Part shown: one piece after another, positions 36,322 to 45,373 of the stretch
How positions within the stretch are numbered: position 1 is the first letter of the stretch
Layout of the letters: every line of letters starts with the position of its first letter
DNA from: Aurantiochytrium sp. KH105
Taxonomy: Eukaryota > Sar > Bigyra > Thraustochytrida > Thraustochytriidae
Assembly (NCBI GenBank): GCA_003116975.1
Contig: BGKB01000087.1
Location: 62,001-126,000, forward strand
Reading direction: 5' to 3'
Length of the DNA: 64,000 bases
Notes under the pieces: model-generated
What the model was told of the DNA's origin: nothing
Database searches by the model: none
The model's input: the letters and a program-made list of their open reading frames with translations, nothing else
Program-made: the position numbers and the translations under genes

Positions 36322-36474
36322 TATTTGCTTGAAGCAAGCATTAGAAGTCATCTCTTCCGCGATCTGCTTTTCCTCCACCGTTTTCTCAACTTGATGCACT
36401 TTCTCTTTTGGTCCTTTCTTTCTTTCTTTCTTTTCTCTCGCTCGCTCTCTGTCTCTCTTTTCCTTCTATCCTCG

Positions 36475-37413
36475 TCAAGACTTGGTATAGTATTGCCACC
36501 ACATCGACTCCAATTCCCCCCCCTTGTTTGCACCCGGGTCCCACGGCTTGGGCGTTGACGAATAATGAATAATACAGGGATCGACCGTGATCCAATACGA
36601 TGGCACCGAGCGCGTCAAGTGCCACGCGAGACGCTGAGCATTATATCGAAACCCAAGCCGATTGGCTTTGGGCCACTGGTACCAGTCCGAGTAAAAAGCA
36701 TTGAGAAAACCAGTGTCTCCACCGTCGTAGCTCGTGAACGTCCCCTGCTCCAAAGCCTGCTGCATTCTCGCAAAGACACTCTGATCAGGACGCAATACCA
36801 GAACACCAGCATTGAAGCGGTCTGGAGGAACGATGTCTGGCGCTGCGGCAAGCCCGTACGGCCCCAACTCGACTGCACAAAGGTCCTGAATGGACCCCGT
36901 CACTACGCAATCGGCATCAATGTAGATAAAGCGGCTGAATTGCGTGAGCGTCCAAAGTCGTAATTTACTCAGACCTGCAGCGTCCCACCCTTGCACGTGC
37001 GTCGTAAAAGCATTTGCAATGCTTTCTACCTCGATTATTTCGGCTCCCAGACGCCGTCGCAAAATGTGCTTGCTTGTCCTCGACACCTGCGGCGTCACGA
37101 CGACGCAGAGGCATACAAGGTTCTCCAAAATATCCTTGTTGTGCACACGCAAGCTCTTGCAGAGTGCCGTCGCGCCTGGAAGGAAGGAGTCATCTGTGAG
37201 CAGCGTCCCGACTGCCACCGGCTTTGCTTGCTCGCATGGCCTCTCGCCGCGTCCTCGGGCTTCGCCTTCGCTCTTGGTATCATCTGCGCTGCGTGGCACG
37301 CCAACAGCGAGGTTTTCAGGCTTTGTTTGTTGCGACTCCTCGACGCTCTCGTCGCCACCTTGAGCGCACGTCGCCCTGCTGCTGCTGCTGCTGCTGCTTG
37401 CATCGGCATGCAT
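36475..37413 (-). CDS. GT8-family (glycogenin/galactinol synthase-like) glycosyltransferase
   Basis: A nucleotide-sugar-dependent glycosyltransferase of 312 residues. The first ~65 residues are Ser/Glu-rich and probably disordered. The catalytic domain begins at VGTLLTDDSFLPGA. It has the metal-binding DxD motif in YIDADC (D166, D168), the GT8 signature FNAGVLVLRP, GDTGFLN, and the C-terminal HY-S...KPW motif with its second metal-ligand histidine. There is no signal peptide or membrane segment, so a cytosolic enzyme like glycogenin or galactinol synthase is likelier than a Golgi enzyme. The acceptor cannot be told from sequence. Start ATG at 37413; the upstream region is shared divergently with the next gene. 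Confidence 0.9.
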   Translation of the reverse strand: MHADASSSSSSSRATCAQGGDESVEESQQTKPENLAVGVPRSADDTKSEGEARGRGERPCEQAKPVAVGTLLTDDSFLPGATALCKSLRVHNKDILENLVCLCVVVTPQVSRTSKHILRRRLGAEIIEVESIANAFTTHVQGWDAAGLSKLRLWTLTQFSRFIYIDADCVVTGSIQDLCAVELGPYGLAAAPDIVPPDRFNAGVLVLRPDQSVFARMQQALEQGTFTSYDGGDTGFLNAFYSDWYQWPKANRLGFRYNAQRLAWHLTRSVPSYWITVDPCIIHYSSTPKPWDPGANKGGELESMWWQYYTKS

Positions 37414-37977
37414 GGTCGCCTCCCGCCGTGTCGAGCTTTCGTCGTTGCCAAGCCCTCGCCATTGCAGTGTTTGGGTCTATTTGTGCGTGCGGCTCTCTTT
37501 TCCCATTCTGTAGATCTTTCAATTTCCGGTTCGCCGGCGTGGGCCACCCTGAGCCAATGCAACTTTCTTGACGTCACGCCATCCCAACACGGACCAACGC
37601 CGACAGAAAAGGACTTGTTCACGGTCAGTCCATGCGCTACGTTTGCCCGCGCGTGACAGTCACCCTCGCGCCATCAATCCCACGTCGATTATTCACTGTC
37701 AGGTAAGCCTGGCAACCTGAACTCAAGGTGACGAGAAAGACAAGGGTCAGTTTAGGTAAGTGAGAATAACCTTCATAAATAATACTCATAATGTTCATTA
37801 TTATAGTCACGGAGAAGCGAGCAAAATTGTTGCCAAGTACCCCCCTTACCCCAAAGAGTGTGTACTGATCCGGTGCTGCAAGACGTCACCAGAACGAGAA
37901 CTCAATTGTGGTGCGAAGCACGCGCAGGCAGAGCAGACGGCAACGTAGGTCATGAACGCAGAGAGCGCGTGGTAACC
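37414..37977. other. Divergent intergenic region
   Basis: 564 bp between the GT8 gene and the small unknown gene. The sequence close to 37770-37810 is AT-rich with TTATTATAG, where promoter elements could sit. Nothing else is seen. Confidence 0.6.
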
Positions 37978-38553
37978 ATGCAAAAGTCTGTGTCCGTGGA
38001 AGACTTGCTTGAGACGCTACGCCAGCAGAGGGCTGGTCTGGTGGCGGCTCGACAAGAGAAACTACTTCGCGCGACGCAAAAACGCGAACAAGAGAAACGC
38101 GCGCCGAAAAACAGAGGCATCAAGCATCCGGCGCCATGGAACCCTTCCATCAACACTGCGTGGTTCGACAAGTTTGACTTTAAGGCTGGGGAACCTGCGC
38201 CGAATGGAAAGGATTTTGACCTCGATGGACGCTCGCTCTGGCCGGTGATTAAGAACAACAGTCGTGACAACACTTTTTTGGAGAACGCTTCTCCTGGCGA
38301 TAAACGAAAGAGTAAGCGCAAGCTCAAACCATGGTATGCTGTTCGGAATGGCGACACCTTTGAACCGCTCAAGCTTCTCGGGCCAGGGAATCCCCCGCCT
38401 CGATCGATTGCAGAATATTCGCTTGGCGATGATGAGGATGACGAGCTCGGGCGAGGACTCTGCCGCAATCAGTCCACAGGTGCGGTACAACATTCTTCAC
38501 CATGGCTCATCCCCAAATCTGCTTCTGCAGTGTTTTCCACGTATCCAGCATGA
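37978..38553 (+). CDS. Small unrecognised basic protein
   Basis: 191 residues from the ATG at 37978 (ACCATGC context); the frame is open upstream but with no ATG. Residues ~5-45 are charged and predicted helical (LLETLRQQRAGLVAARQEKLL), possibly a coiled coil. The middle is enriched in aromatic and Pro residues (PAPWNPSINTAWFDKFDF; RSLWPVIKNN; KPWYAVRNGDTFEPLKLLG), and a short acidic segment (DDEDDE) lies near residue 160. There is no signal peptide, membrane span or known motif. Non-repetitive composition and codon use like the neighbours suggest a real gene. Function unknown. Confidence 0.6.
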   Translation: MQKSVSVEDLLETLRQQRAGLVAARQEKLLRATQKREQEKRAPKNRGIKHPAPWNPSINTAWFDKFDFKAGEPAPNGKDFDLDGRSLWPVIKNNSRDNTFLENASPGDKRKSKRKLKPWYAVRNGDTFEPLKLLGPGNPPPRSIAEYSLGDDEDDELGRGLCRNQSTGAVQHSSPWLIPKSASAVFSTYPA

Positions 38554-39204
38554 GCCCTCCAAGCCGACAAGAATCAACGAAACAAACCCAAACCAAATAC
38601 TCACGCCTCAAGAAGGACAATTCGAATGATGGGAAAAGAATTATAAAGAAATGGGGGCGTATACTCTGTAGCTACTGCACAAGCTGCATGATGTAAAAGT
38701 TCAAGTGATTTTGCAATGGAAGACTGATTGTGAATTGCACCATCTGTTGCCCTTTTTCTGCCCCAAAGAAGGCACGCGGGTAGTACCTGCCACCCAAAGA
38801 AATTGAGAAACTGCAAGGCGCTTGCATTGAAGAAGGGCTACTCAGCGCAAATGAGGACACCAAGTTCCAAACATGTCAAAACGTTTGCTGGGTCGCAACG
38901 TCCAGTCTCCGGGGCATGCGTTCGCCTTTCCCGAGAGCTCTGTCTCAAATCGCAAGTCTTGTCTTCCACCCGCAACTTGCAGTGGTCATCTTCCTTTCCT
39001 CGTCACCCGGCAACACAAAGAACAGAACTCCACCCTGATTTCCCATGGTCTTTTCCTTTCCTTTTCCGTAACGCGGTCGCTGATAATGACACACTGCGCC
39101 AGGCTATCCCCACGACCGGGATCTGTGCCTGTTCCGTGCCGGTTCTGCCGACTTGCACTCTCCGATGCCGCCGCACAAGAGGAGAGAGAGAGACAGAGAA
39201 AAAA

Positions 39205-39228
39205 TAGGCCTAGGCGAGCCTAGGCCTA
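39205..39228. repeat. Perfect inverted repeat, 11-bp arms with 2-nt spacer
   Basis: TAGGCCTAGGC, then GA, then its reverse complement. It lies 550 bp upstream of the RPB1 start in an A/G-rich context. Confidence 0.85.
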
Positions 39229-39267
39229 GACTAGACCGGGAGAATAGCGAGAATAGAATAAAAAAAT

Positions 39268-39292
39268 TCAAATCAAATCAAATCAAATCAAA
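39268..39292. repeat. CAAAT pentanucleotide tract
   Basis: Five tandem CAAAT-type units mark the abrupt change from AT-rich to GC-rich sequence upstream of RPB1. Confidence 0.85.
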
Positions 39293-39709
39293 CCCGCTTC
39301 GCCGATCCGGGCAGCGCGCGCGAGTACGCCCGCCCGCCCGCCCGCGCACGCAGGCCGGCAGCAGGCCGCCCGCGTCCGCGCGGCGCGTCGCTCCCGCTTT
39401 CGCGCCCGCTCCCGCGCCGCGCCGCCCACGCGCGAGCGCCCCGCGGCGCGACATTGGAGAGGCAGGCGTAGCAGCGCCAGGGCGCGCGACGCCCACGAGG
39501 GACGCCGCGCTCGCCCGGTCACTCGCTCGAGCGTCTCTCCGCGCGCGCGCGTGCGCGGCACCCGCCGCTGAAGTCTCCGAGGCCCGCGAAGGAACGCCTC
39601 GATTTCCCCTACGCGTCGCGAGCGCGCGAGCGCGGAAAAGCCGCGTCCACACGCCGTTGGCGCGCCCCGTTTAGCAGTGCAAAAAAGCACAGCACCTAAA
39701 AACACCAGC

Positions 39710-39747
39710 GCAAGCAAGCAAGCAAGCAAGCGAGCGAGCGAGCGAGC
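39710..39747. repeat. AAGC/GAGC tetranucleotide tract in the RPB1 leader
   Basis: About nine CAAG/CGAG-type units ending 30 nt before the RPB1 ATG, so probably within the 5' UTR. Confidence 0.8.
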
Positions 39748-39777
39748 TAAGAGCAGAAACAGCGAGGAGCGAGCACC

Positions 39778-42700
39778 ATGTCGACCGCTCACATGTTCCC
39801 GTTTTCATCGGTGCCGTGGAAGCGCATCGACCGCGTCCAGTTTAGCGTCATGTCCCCCGAAGAGCTCAAGGGCTACTCGGTGACGCAAAAGTTGGTCGTG
39901 CGGAACGAGAGACCTATTCCCGCCGGCGTCACGTCGCACGAAACGTATCGCGACGGCGAGCCTGTTCGCGGCGGCGTAAATGACCCGCGTATGGGCTCAG
40001 CGGTTGGCGACAACAACCACCCTGGCTACTTTGGTCACATTGAGCTGGCGAGACCCGTGTACCATGTGGGATTTCTCAACACCGTGCTGGCCATCCTGCG
40101 TTGCGTTTCCTTTTACGATGGCGGCGTCCTCTTCACGCGCGACGAAGACGTGGTGGCCTGGGACAAGCTGCAGCTTCTCGAGGGCAAAAACCGTCTCGGT
40201 GCCCTGAGCAAAATGTCCGTGCGCTTTACGACCTGCCCGCGGTCCAATCTTCCGCAGCCTCGTTACCGCAAGGATGGCCTCCGGATTGTCATGAACTTTG
40301 GCGAGAAGACCAACAAGGAGCAGATCCCCGGCACAGGCGAGACGCAGCAGGTTCTCACCGCTGCACAGGCGCTCGACATCCTCAAGAAGATCTCGGACGA
40401 GGATGCGCGCATTCTCGGACTCAACCCCAAGTGGTGCCATCCTTCGTGGCTCATTCTGCAAGTGCTTCCGGTCCCGCCCCCTCAGGTCCGCCCCAGCGTG
40501 AGCATGGGCGGCGCTGCGCGCTGTGAAGATGATCTGACTCACAAGCTGAGCGACATTGTCAAGGCCAATCTCGCAGTCCTGCATTGCGAGCGTAACGGTG
40601 ATGCAGACCACGTTCTCGAGCAGTACATCAAGGTTCTGCAATACCACTGCGCCACCTTTGTGGACAATCAGCTGCCGTACCAGGCACAAGCCAGCCAGAA
40701 GAGTGGCAAGCCGCTCAAGACGCTGCGCCAGCGCCTCGTCGGCAAGGAGGGCCGCGTGCGCGGCAATCTTATGGGAAAGCGTGTCGACTTTTCCGCGCGT
40801 ACCGTCATCACGGCAGATCCCAACCTGAGTATCGACCAGGTTGGTGTGCCGCGCTCCATTGCGCTCAACCTGACCGTCCCGGAACGCGTCACGGCCTTCA
40901 ACCTCGAACGCCTCAAGAATCTCGTGCGCAACGGACCCGACAAGCACCCGGGAGCGCGCTACATCATCAACGACCAGGGTCTGAAGATGGATTTGCGTTA
41001 CAGCGACCCGAATGATATGATGCTGAAAAAGGGCTGGATCGTGGAGCGTCACTTGGCGAACGACGACGTCGTGCTCTTCAATCGCCAGCCTTCGCTGCAC
41101 AAGATGAGTATCATGGGCCATCGCGTGCGCGTCATGTACTGGTCTACCTTTCGCATGAACCTCAGTGTGACCTCCCCGTACAACGCTGACTTTGATGGCG
41201 ACGAGATGAACTTGCACGTGCCCCAGGGTCTCACGGCGCGCGCCGAGGCGGAGACAAATATGATGGTCAACAAGGTGATCGTCTCGCCGCAGAGTAACCG
41301 TCCTGTCATGGGTATTGTGCAGGATTCTCTGCTTAGTTCGTGGCGCATGACACGCCGCGACATTTTTCTCAATCAGAATGAGCTTTTCAATCTGCTCATG
41401 TGGGTCGAAGACTTTGACGGCAACGTGCCCATTCCCGCTGTCATGGTCCCGGACAAGACCCGCGCCGGCAGTTACCATGCTCTCTGGACCGGCAAGCAGG
41501 TCTTCAGCTCCATCGTCCCCGCGGGAATCAACCTCAGCGCCAAGGCCAACGGCCACGACAAGTCGGAAAAATTCCCGCGTGACTTGAACCCCGAGGACAC
41601 CGCGGTGCTTATCCAAAACGGCGAGATCATTACGGGCATCATCGACAAGTCTACGCTTGGCGCCAAGCAGGGTGGCCTGATCCACACCTGCTTCAACGAG
41701 ATGGGTCCTGAGGTCACCCGCGTGCTCATGAACCAGATTCAGAAGCTGAGCAACCACTTCATTCTGCACCATGGATTCACCGTTGGCGTCGGCGATACCG
41801 TCGCCGATGATGCGACTCTTGCCAAGGTGCGTGATGTCCTCGAGGCGGCCAAGCTCAAGGTCGCCGATCTCGTCAAGCAGGGTCAGCGCGGCATGCTCAA
41901 GGTGCAGCCCGGTCGCACCATGCAGGAAAGTTTCGAGGACCATGTGAACATTTGTCTGAACGAGGCGCGTGACAACGCCGGCAAGGAGTCCGTCAAGTCG
42001 CTCACGGCCGAGAACAACTTCAAGGCCACCGTGACTTCTGGCTCCAAGGGCAGTTTCATTAACATCTCCCAGATTATGGGCTGCGTCGGGCAGCAAAACG
42101 TGGAAGGCCAGCGCATTCCCTTTGGCTTTAGGTACCGCACGCTCCCGCATTTTTACAAGGACGATCTTGGCCCCGAGTCGCGCGGCTTTGTGGAGAATTC
42201 CTACCTTAAAGGCCTGTCGCCGCAGGAGTTCTACTTTCACGCCATGGGCGGTCGCGAGGGTCTCATCGATACGGCCTGTAAGACCGCCGAAACCGGATAC
42301 ATTCAACGTCGCCTCGTCAAGGCTCTGGAGGATCTCAGCGTGCGCTACGATGGTACCGTCCGCAATGGCCGTGGCGACATTATCCAATTCCTCTACGGAG
42401 AAGATGGCATGGACGGTGCCTTCGTGGAGACCCAAGTCTTTGACCTTTTGCGCAAGAGCAAGCGCGAGTTCGAGGAGACCTATGTGTACCGCGTGGACGA
42501 CGCGGACTTTGGCATGTTTCGAGGCAAGCAGTACCTGATGCCCAACATTCTGCACAAGCTCCGCCACAATCCGGAGGCCATGCAGATCCTCAATGAAGAG
42601 GCCGAACAGCTGCACCGCGATCAGGCGCTCCTGCGTCTCGTGGCCTCAGAGCGCGAGCCCGGTGGCGTCATGTCCGTGGAGGACAAGCTCCACCTCCCTG

Positions 42701-45147
42701 TGAACATTGCGCGCATGATTTGGAATGTCTCGCACACGTACCGCATCGACAAGAACCGTACTTCGGATCTTGACCCCTGCGACATTGTGCACGAGGTGAG
42801 CGCTCTCTGCGATCGCCTCGTCGTCGTGCTTGGTGATGATCCGCTCTCGCGCGAGGCGCAAGACAACGCCACCAAGCTCATCAAGATCCTCATTCGCAGC
42901 TCGCTGGCATCCAAAGTCATTCTTGTGCGCCATCGTCTCACGAAGGACGCCTTCAAAAGTCTCATTGGCCAGATCGAGTCGCGCTTCTTCAAGTCGATGG
43001 TCAATCCGGGTGAAATGTGTGGTGTTTTGGCCGCGCAGTCCATCGGTGAGCCGGCGACCCAGATGACGCTCAACACCTTTCACTTTGCCGGTGTCTCAGC
43101 CAAAAACGTCACGCTGGGTGTGCCCCGTCTCAAGGAGGTGATCAACGGCGCCAAGAACGTCAAGACGCCCTCCGTCACTGTCTACCTCGATGAGGAGCAT
43201 CGCAACACGGAGGCCCGAGCATCCGAAGTCATGTCGCGGCTCGAATTTACGCGCCTCCGCGAGCTAGCCGTGGAGACAAGCATCATCTTTGACCCCAAGC
43301 CGGACGAGACTGTAGTCGAGGAGGATTACAGCTTTGTGAGCGGCTACTGGGAGATTGAAGATGGAGAGGACAACGTGCGCCAGGACCAGCTTTCGCCCTG
43401 GCTGCTGCGCATCGTTGCCGAAAAGAAGATTATGCGCTTCAAGAAAATTTCCAACTCGGAGCTCATCAAGACCATTCACGCTGACTTTGGAGACACCCTG
43501 CATTGTATTGCCAACGATGACAACAGTGACGAGTGCGTGGTGCACATCCGAGTCGTTCGCGATAACGTGGGTGGCGCCGCGCCCGGAAAGGAGGGCGAGG
43601 GAGCCGGTGGGGAGGACGGCGAGGCTCAGGCACCAGTCGTGGAGGACGAAAAACTCTACGGCATGGACGAGTTCATCTTTCTGCGTCGCCTCGAAACAGA
43701 ACTGCTCGACAACCTGCGTCTGCGGGGTATCCCGAACATCAAAAAGTGCTTTGTGCGCGAGTTTGACAAGGCCAAGGGCTGGGACCCGGAGACCGGTGCT
43801 GAGTACGACAAGAAGGAATGGGTGCTCGACACGGACGGAACGAACCTTTTGGCCATTCTCGCCCAGCCAGGCGTAGACCACAAGCGCACCGTCTCGAACC
43901 ACTGCATTGAGATCTGGCAAGTGCTAGGTGCCGAGGCGCTTCGTCGCTCGCTGCTCAACGAAATTCGCGCAGTCATCTCCTTCGATGGTAGTTACGTGAA
44001 CTACCGCCATCTTTCAATGCTGGTGGATGTTATGGCAGCGCGCGGTGAGTTGCAGCCTGTCACTCGTCATGGCATTAACCGCAACGGTTCCGGACCGTTG
44101 CAGCGTTGCTCCTTTGAGGAGACCGTCGAGCTCCTCATGGACGCTGCTGCCTTTTCGGAGTGCGATCCCCTTGCCGCTGTTTCGGAGAACATCATGCTTG
44201 GTCAGCTTGCGCCCATCGGTACCGGTGCCTTTGACCTTTACATTGATGAGGAGATGCTCAAGGACGCCATCGAGGTCGATGCCGAAGAGGAGCTGGCGCA
44301 GGAGGCGGCACGCGACCCGCACCTTGGTCCTTCGAACGCAATGGCAACCCCACTTGCTGGCGCATTTAGTCCGACGATGAGTCCCGGCGCCTACGCGCCC
44401 TTTTCGCCTGCTGGAGACGCTGGGTTCTCGCCTGGTCCGGGTGGCGGGCCCGCCTCTCCGGCCTTTACACCAAGCTCGCCGTACTCGCCTGCGTCGCCGG
44501 CGTACCAGCCGCAGTCGCCTGCGGCAGGGGCCTCTCCTTCGTACAACCGGATGAGCTCTGCGGGTGCGCAGTCTCCGGGCTACAACGCGGGTGGAGCCTT
44601 TTCGCCTTCGTCCCCGGCCTACAGCCCAGCAAGTCCCGGATACAACCCGAGTTCGCCTACTTCGCCAATGTATGGATCCGGCAACGCCGCATCTCCTGGG
44701 TACTCGCCCTCGAGCCCAGCTGCGGCATACAGCCCGAGCTCGCCTGCTGCTGCATACAGCCCGAGCTCGCCCGCAGCGGCCTACAGCCCGAGCTCGCCTG
44801 CTGCGGCCTACAGCCCGAGTTCTCCTGCTGCGGCCTACAGCCCGAGTTCTCCTGCTGCGGCCTACAGCCCGAGCTCTCCGGCTCAGGCCTACAGCCCGAG
44901 TTCTCCGGCACAAGCGTATAGCCCAAGTTCCCCGGCGCAGGCCTACAGCCCAAGCTCCCCGGCGCAGGCTTATAGCCCGAGCTCGCCCGCAGCGGCGTAC
45001 TCGCCTGCGAGCCCTGCTTATTCGCCAAGCTCGCCGGCTGCTGGTCCGATGGGCAGAGGTGGTCAAGGTGCCGCCTACAGCCCGGCTTCGCCGGCGTACT
45101 CTCCGGCGTCTCCGGCGTACAGTCCATCTTCGCCGGCAGCGGAGTAA
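39778..45147 (+). CDS. RPB1: DNA-directed RNA polymerase II largest subunit Rpb1
   Basis: Catalytic subunit of nuclear RNA polymerase II, 1789 residues, ATG at 39778 in an ACCATGT context, no introns. Conserved core motifs are intact: VGKEGRVRGNLMGKRVDFSA-type lid/switch region, RQPSLHKMS, catalytic NADFDGDE (D471, D473, D475), bridge helix with GGREGLIDTA...TAETGYIQRR, and trigger loop around QSIGEPATQMTLNTFHFAG (H1102). The catalytic aspartates sit ten residues earlier than in yeast, matching a ten-residue deletion near the N-terminus. There NDPRMGSAVGDNNHPGYFGH replaces the usual CxxC-x6-CxGH zinc site, and the second zinc site keeps only C109 (not a ligand position) and C153. The C-terminal domain (about 1540-1789) consists of YSPSSPA-type repeats, eleven of them nine residues long. 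Convergent with the thiolase gene. Confidence 0.98.
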   Translation: MSTAHMFPFSSVPWKRIDRVQFSVMSPEELKGYSVTQKLVVRNERPIPAGVTSHETYRDGEPVRGGVNDPRMGSAVGDNNHPGYFGHIELARPVYHVGFLNTVLAILRCVSFYDGGVLFTRDEDVVAWDKLQLLEGKNRLGALSKMSVRFTTCPRSNLPQPRYRKDGLRIVMNFGEKTNKEQIPGTGETQQVLTAAQALDILKKISDEDARILGLNPKWCHPSWLILQVLPVPPPQVRPSVSMGGAARCEDDLTHKLSDIVKANLAVLHCERNGDADHVLEQYIKVLQYHCATFVDNQLPYQAQASQKSGKPLKTLRQRLVGKEGRVRGNLMGKRVDFSARTVITADPNLSIDQVGVPRSIALNLTVPERVTAFNLERLKNLVRNGPDKHPGARYIINDQGLKMDLRYSDPNDMMLKKGWIVERHLANDDVVLFNRQPSLHKMSIMGHRVRVMYWSTFRMNLSVTSPYNADFDGDEMNLHVPQGLTARAEAETNMMVNKVIVSPQSNRPVMGIVQDSLLSSWRMTRRDIFLNQNELFNLLMWVEDFDGNVPIPAVMVPDKTRAGSYHALWTGKQVFSSIVPAGINLSAKANGHDKSEKFPRDLNPEDTAVLIQNGEIITGIIDKSTLGAKQGGLIHTCFNEMGPEVTRVLMNQIQKLSNHFILHHGFTVGVGDTVADDATLAKVRDVLEAAKLKVADLVKQGQRGMLKVQPGRTMQESFEDHVNICLNEARDNAGKESVKSLTAENNFKATVTSGSKGSFINISQIMGCVGQQNVEGQRIPFGFRYRTLPHFYKDDLGPESRGFVENSYLKGLSPQEFYFHAMGGREGLIDTACKTAETGYIQRRLVKALEDLSVRYDGTVRNGRGDIIQFLYGEDGMDGAFVETQVFDLLRKSKREFEETYVYRVDDADFGMFRGKQYLMPNILHKLRHNPEAMQILNEEAEQLHRDQALLRLVASEREPGGVMSVEDKLHLPVNIARMIWNVSHTYRIDKNRTSDLDPCDIVHEVSALCDRLVVVLGDDPLSREAQDNATKLIKILIRSSLASKVILVRHRLTKDAFKSLIGQIESRFFKSMVNPGEMCGVLAAQSIGEPATQMTLNTFHFAGVSAKNVTLGVPRLKEVINGAKNVKTPSVTVYLDEEHRNTEARASEVMSRLEFTRLRELAVETSIIFDPKPDETVVEEDYSFVSGYWEIEDGEDNVRQDQLSPWLLRIVAEKKIMRFKKISNSELIKTIHADFGDTLHCIANDDNSDECVVHIRVVRDNVGGAAPGKEGEGAGGEDGEAQAPVVEDEKLYGMDEFIFLRRLETELLDNLRLRGIPNIKKCFVREFDKAKGWDPETGAEYDKKEWVLDTDGTNLLAILAQPGVDHKRTVSNHCIEIWQVLGAEALRRSLLNEIRAVISFDGSYVNYRHLSMLVDVMAARGELQPVTRHGINRNGSGPLQRCSFEETVELLMDAAAFSECDPLAAVSENIMLGQLAPIGTGAFDLYIDEEMLKDAIEVDAEEELAQEAARDPHLGPSNAMATPLAGAFSPTMSPGAYAPFSPAGDAGFSPGPGGGPASPAFTPSSPYSPASPAYQPQSPAAGASPSYNRMSSAGAQSPGYNAGGAFSPSSPAYSPASPGYNPSSPTSPMYGSGNAASPGYSPSSPAAAYSPSSPAAAYSPSSPAAAYSPSSPAAAYSPSSPAAAYSPSSPAAAYSPSSPAQAYSPSSPAQAYSPSSPAQAYSPSSPAQAYSPSSPAAAYSPASPAYSPSSPAAGPMGRGGQGAAYSPASPAYSPASPAYSPSSPAAE
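44701..44997 (+). repeat. Eleven 27-bp units encoding CTD nonapeptides
   Basis: Eleven consecutive YSPSSPAxA units inside RPB1: six ending AAA, four ending AQA, one ending AAA. They are flanked by irregular heptad-like YSPASPA and YSPSSPA units. Synonymous variation between units is common, so the array is not very young. Confidence 0.97.
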
Positions 45148-45373
45148 GGCAGCTAAAAATTGCAACATTTCAACTTTTTTTCTTTTTGGCTAGGATGCAA
45201 GGGGGAACTCATGATGTGCGGGCTAAAGATGAAGAAGCAAACTTGCATTTTGTTTCAAAGCATATCACGCGAGTTCTTGATAAAAAGCAGAATCAGATGC
45301 TCCCAGACTCAGATCAAAGGTTTGCGTACAAAATTGTCTTGTCATTTGCTAGAGGATGGTATATATATTGTTT
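45148..45373. other. Short convergent intergenic region
   Basis: 226 bp shared by the 3' ends of RPB1 and the thiolase gene. T-rich just after the RPB1 stop and TA-rich (TATATATTG) near the thiolase stop. Confidence 0.6.

Larger units (their letters stand above)
38554..39777. other. Intergenic and promoter region of RPB1
   Basis: The first 650 bp are of mixed composition with no gene seen. A perfect 11-bp inverted repeat and a CAAAT tract follow, then a very GC-rich block (about 39295-39670) and AAGC/GAGC repeats that abut the RPB1 start. Confidence 0.6.

Noticed and set aside
39997-42615. 872-codon minus-strand frame opposite RPB1
   Set aside because: Shadow of a highly biased gene; the plus strand is unmistakably Rpb1.
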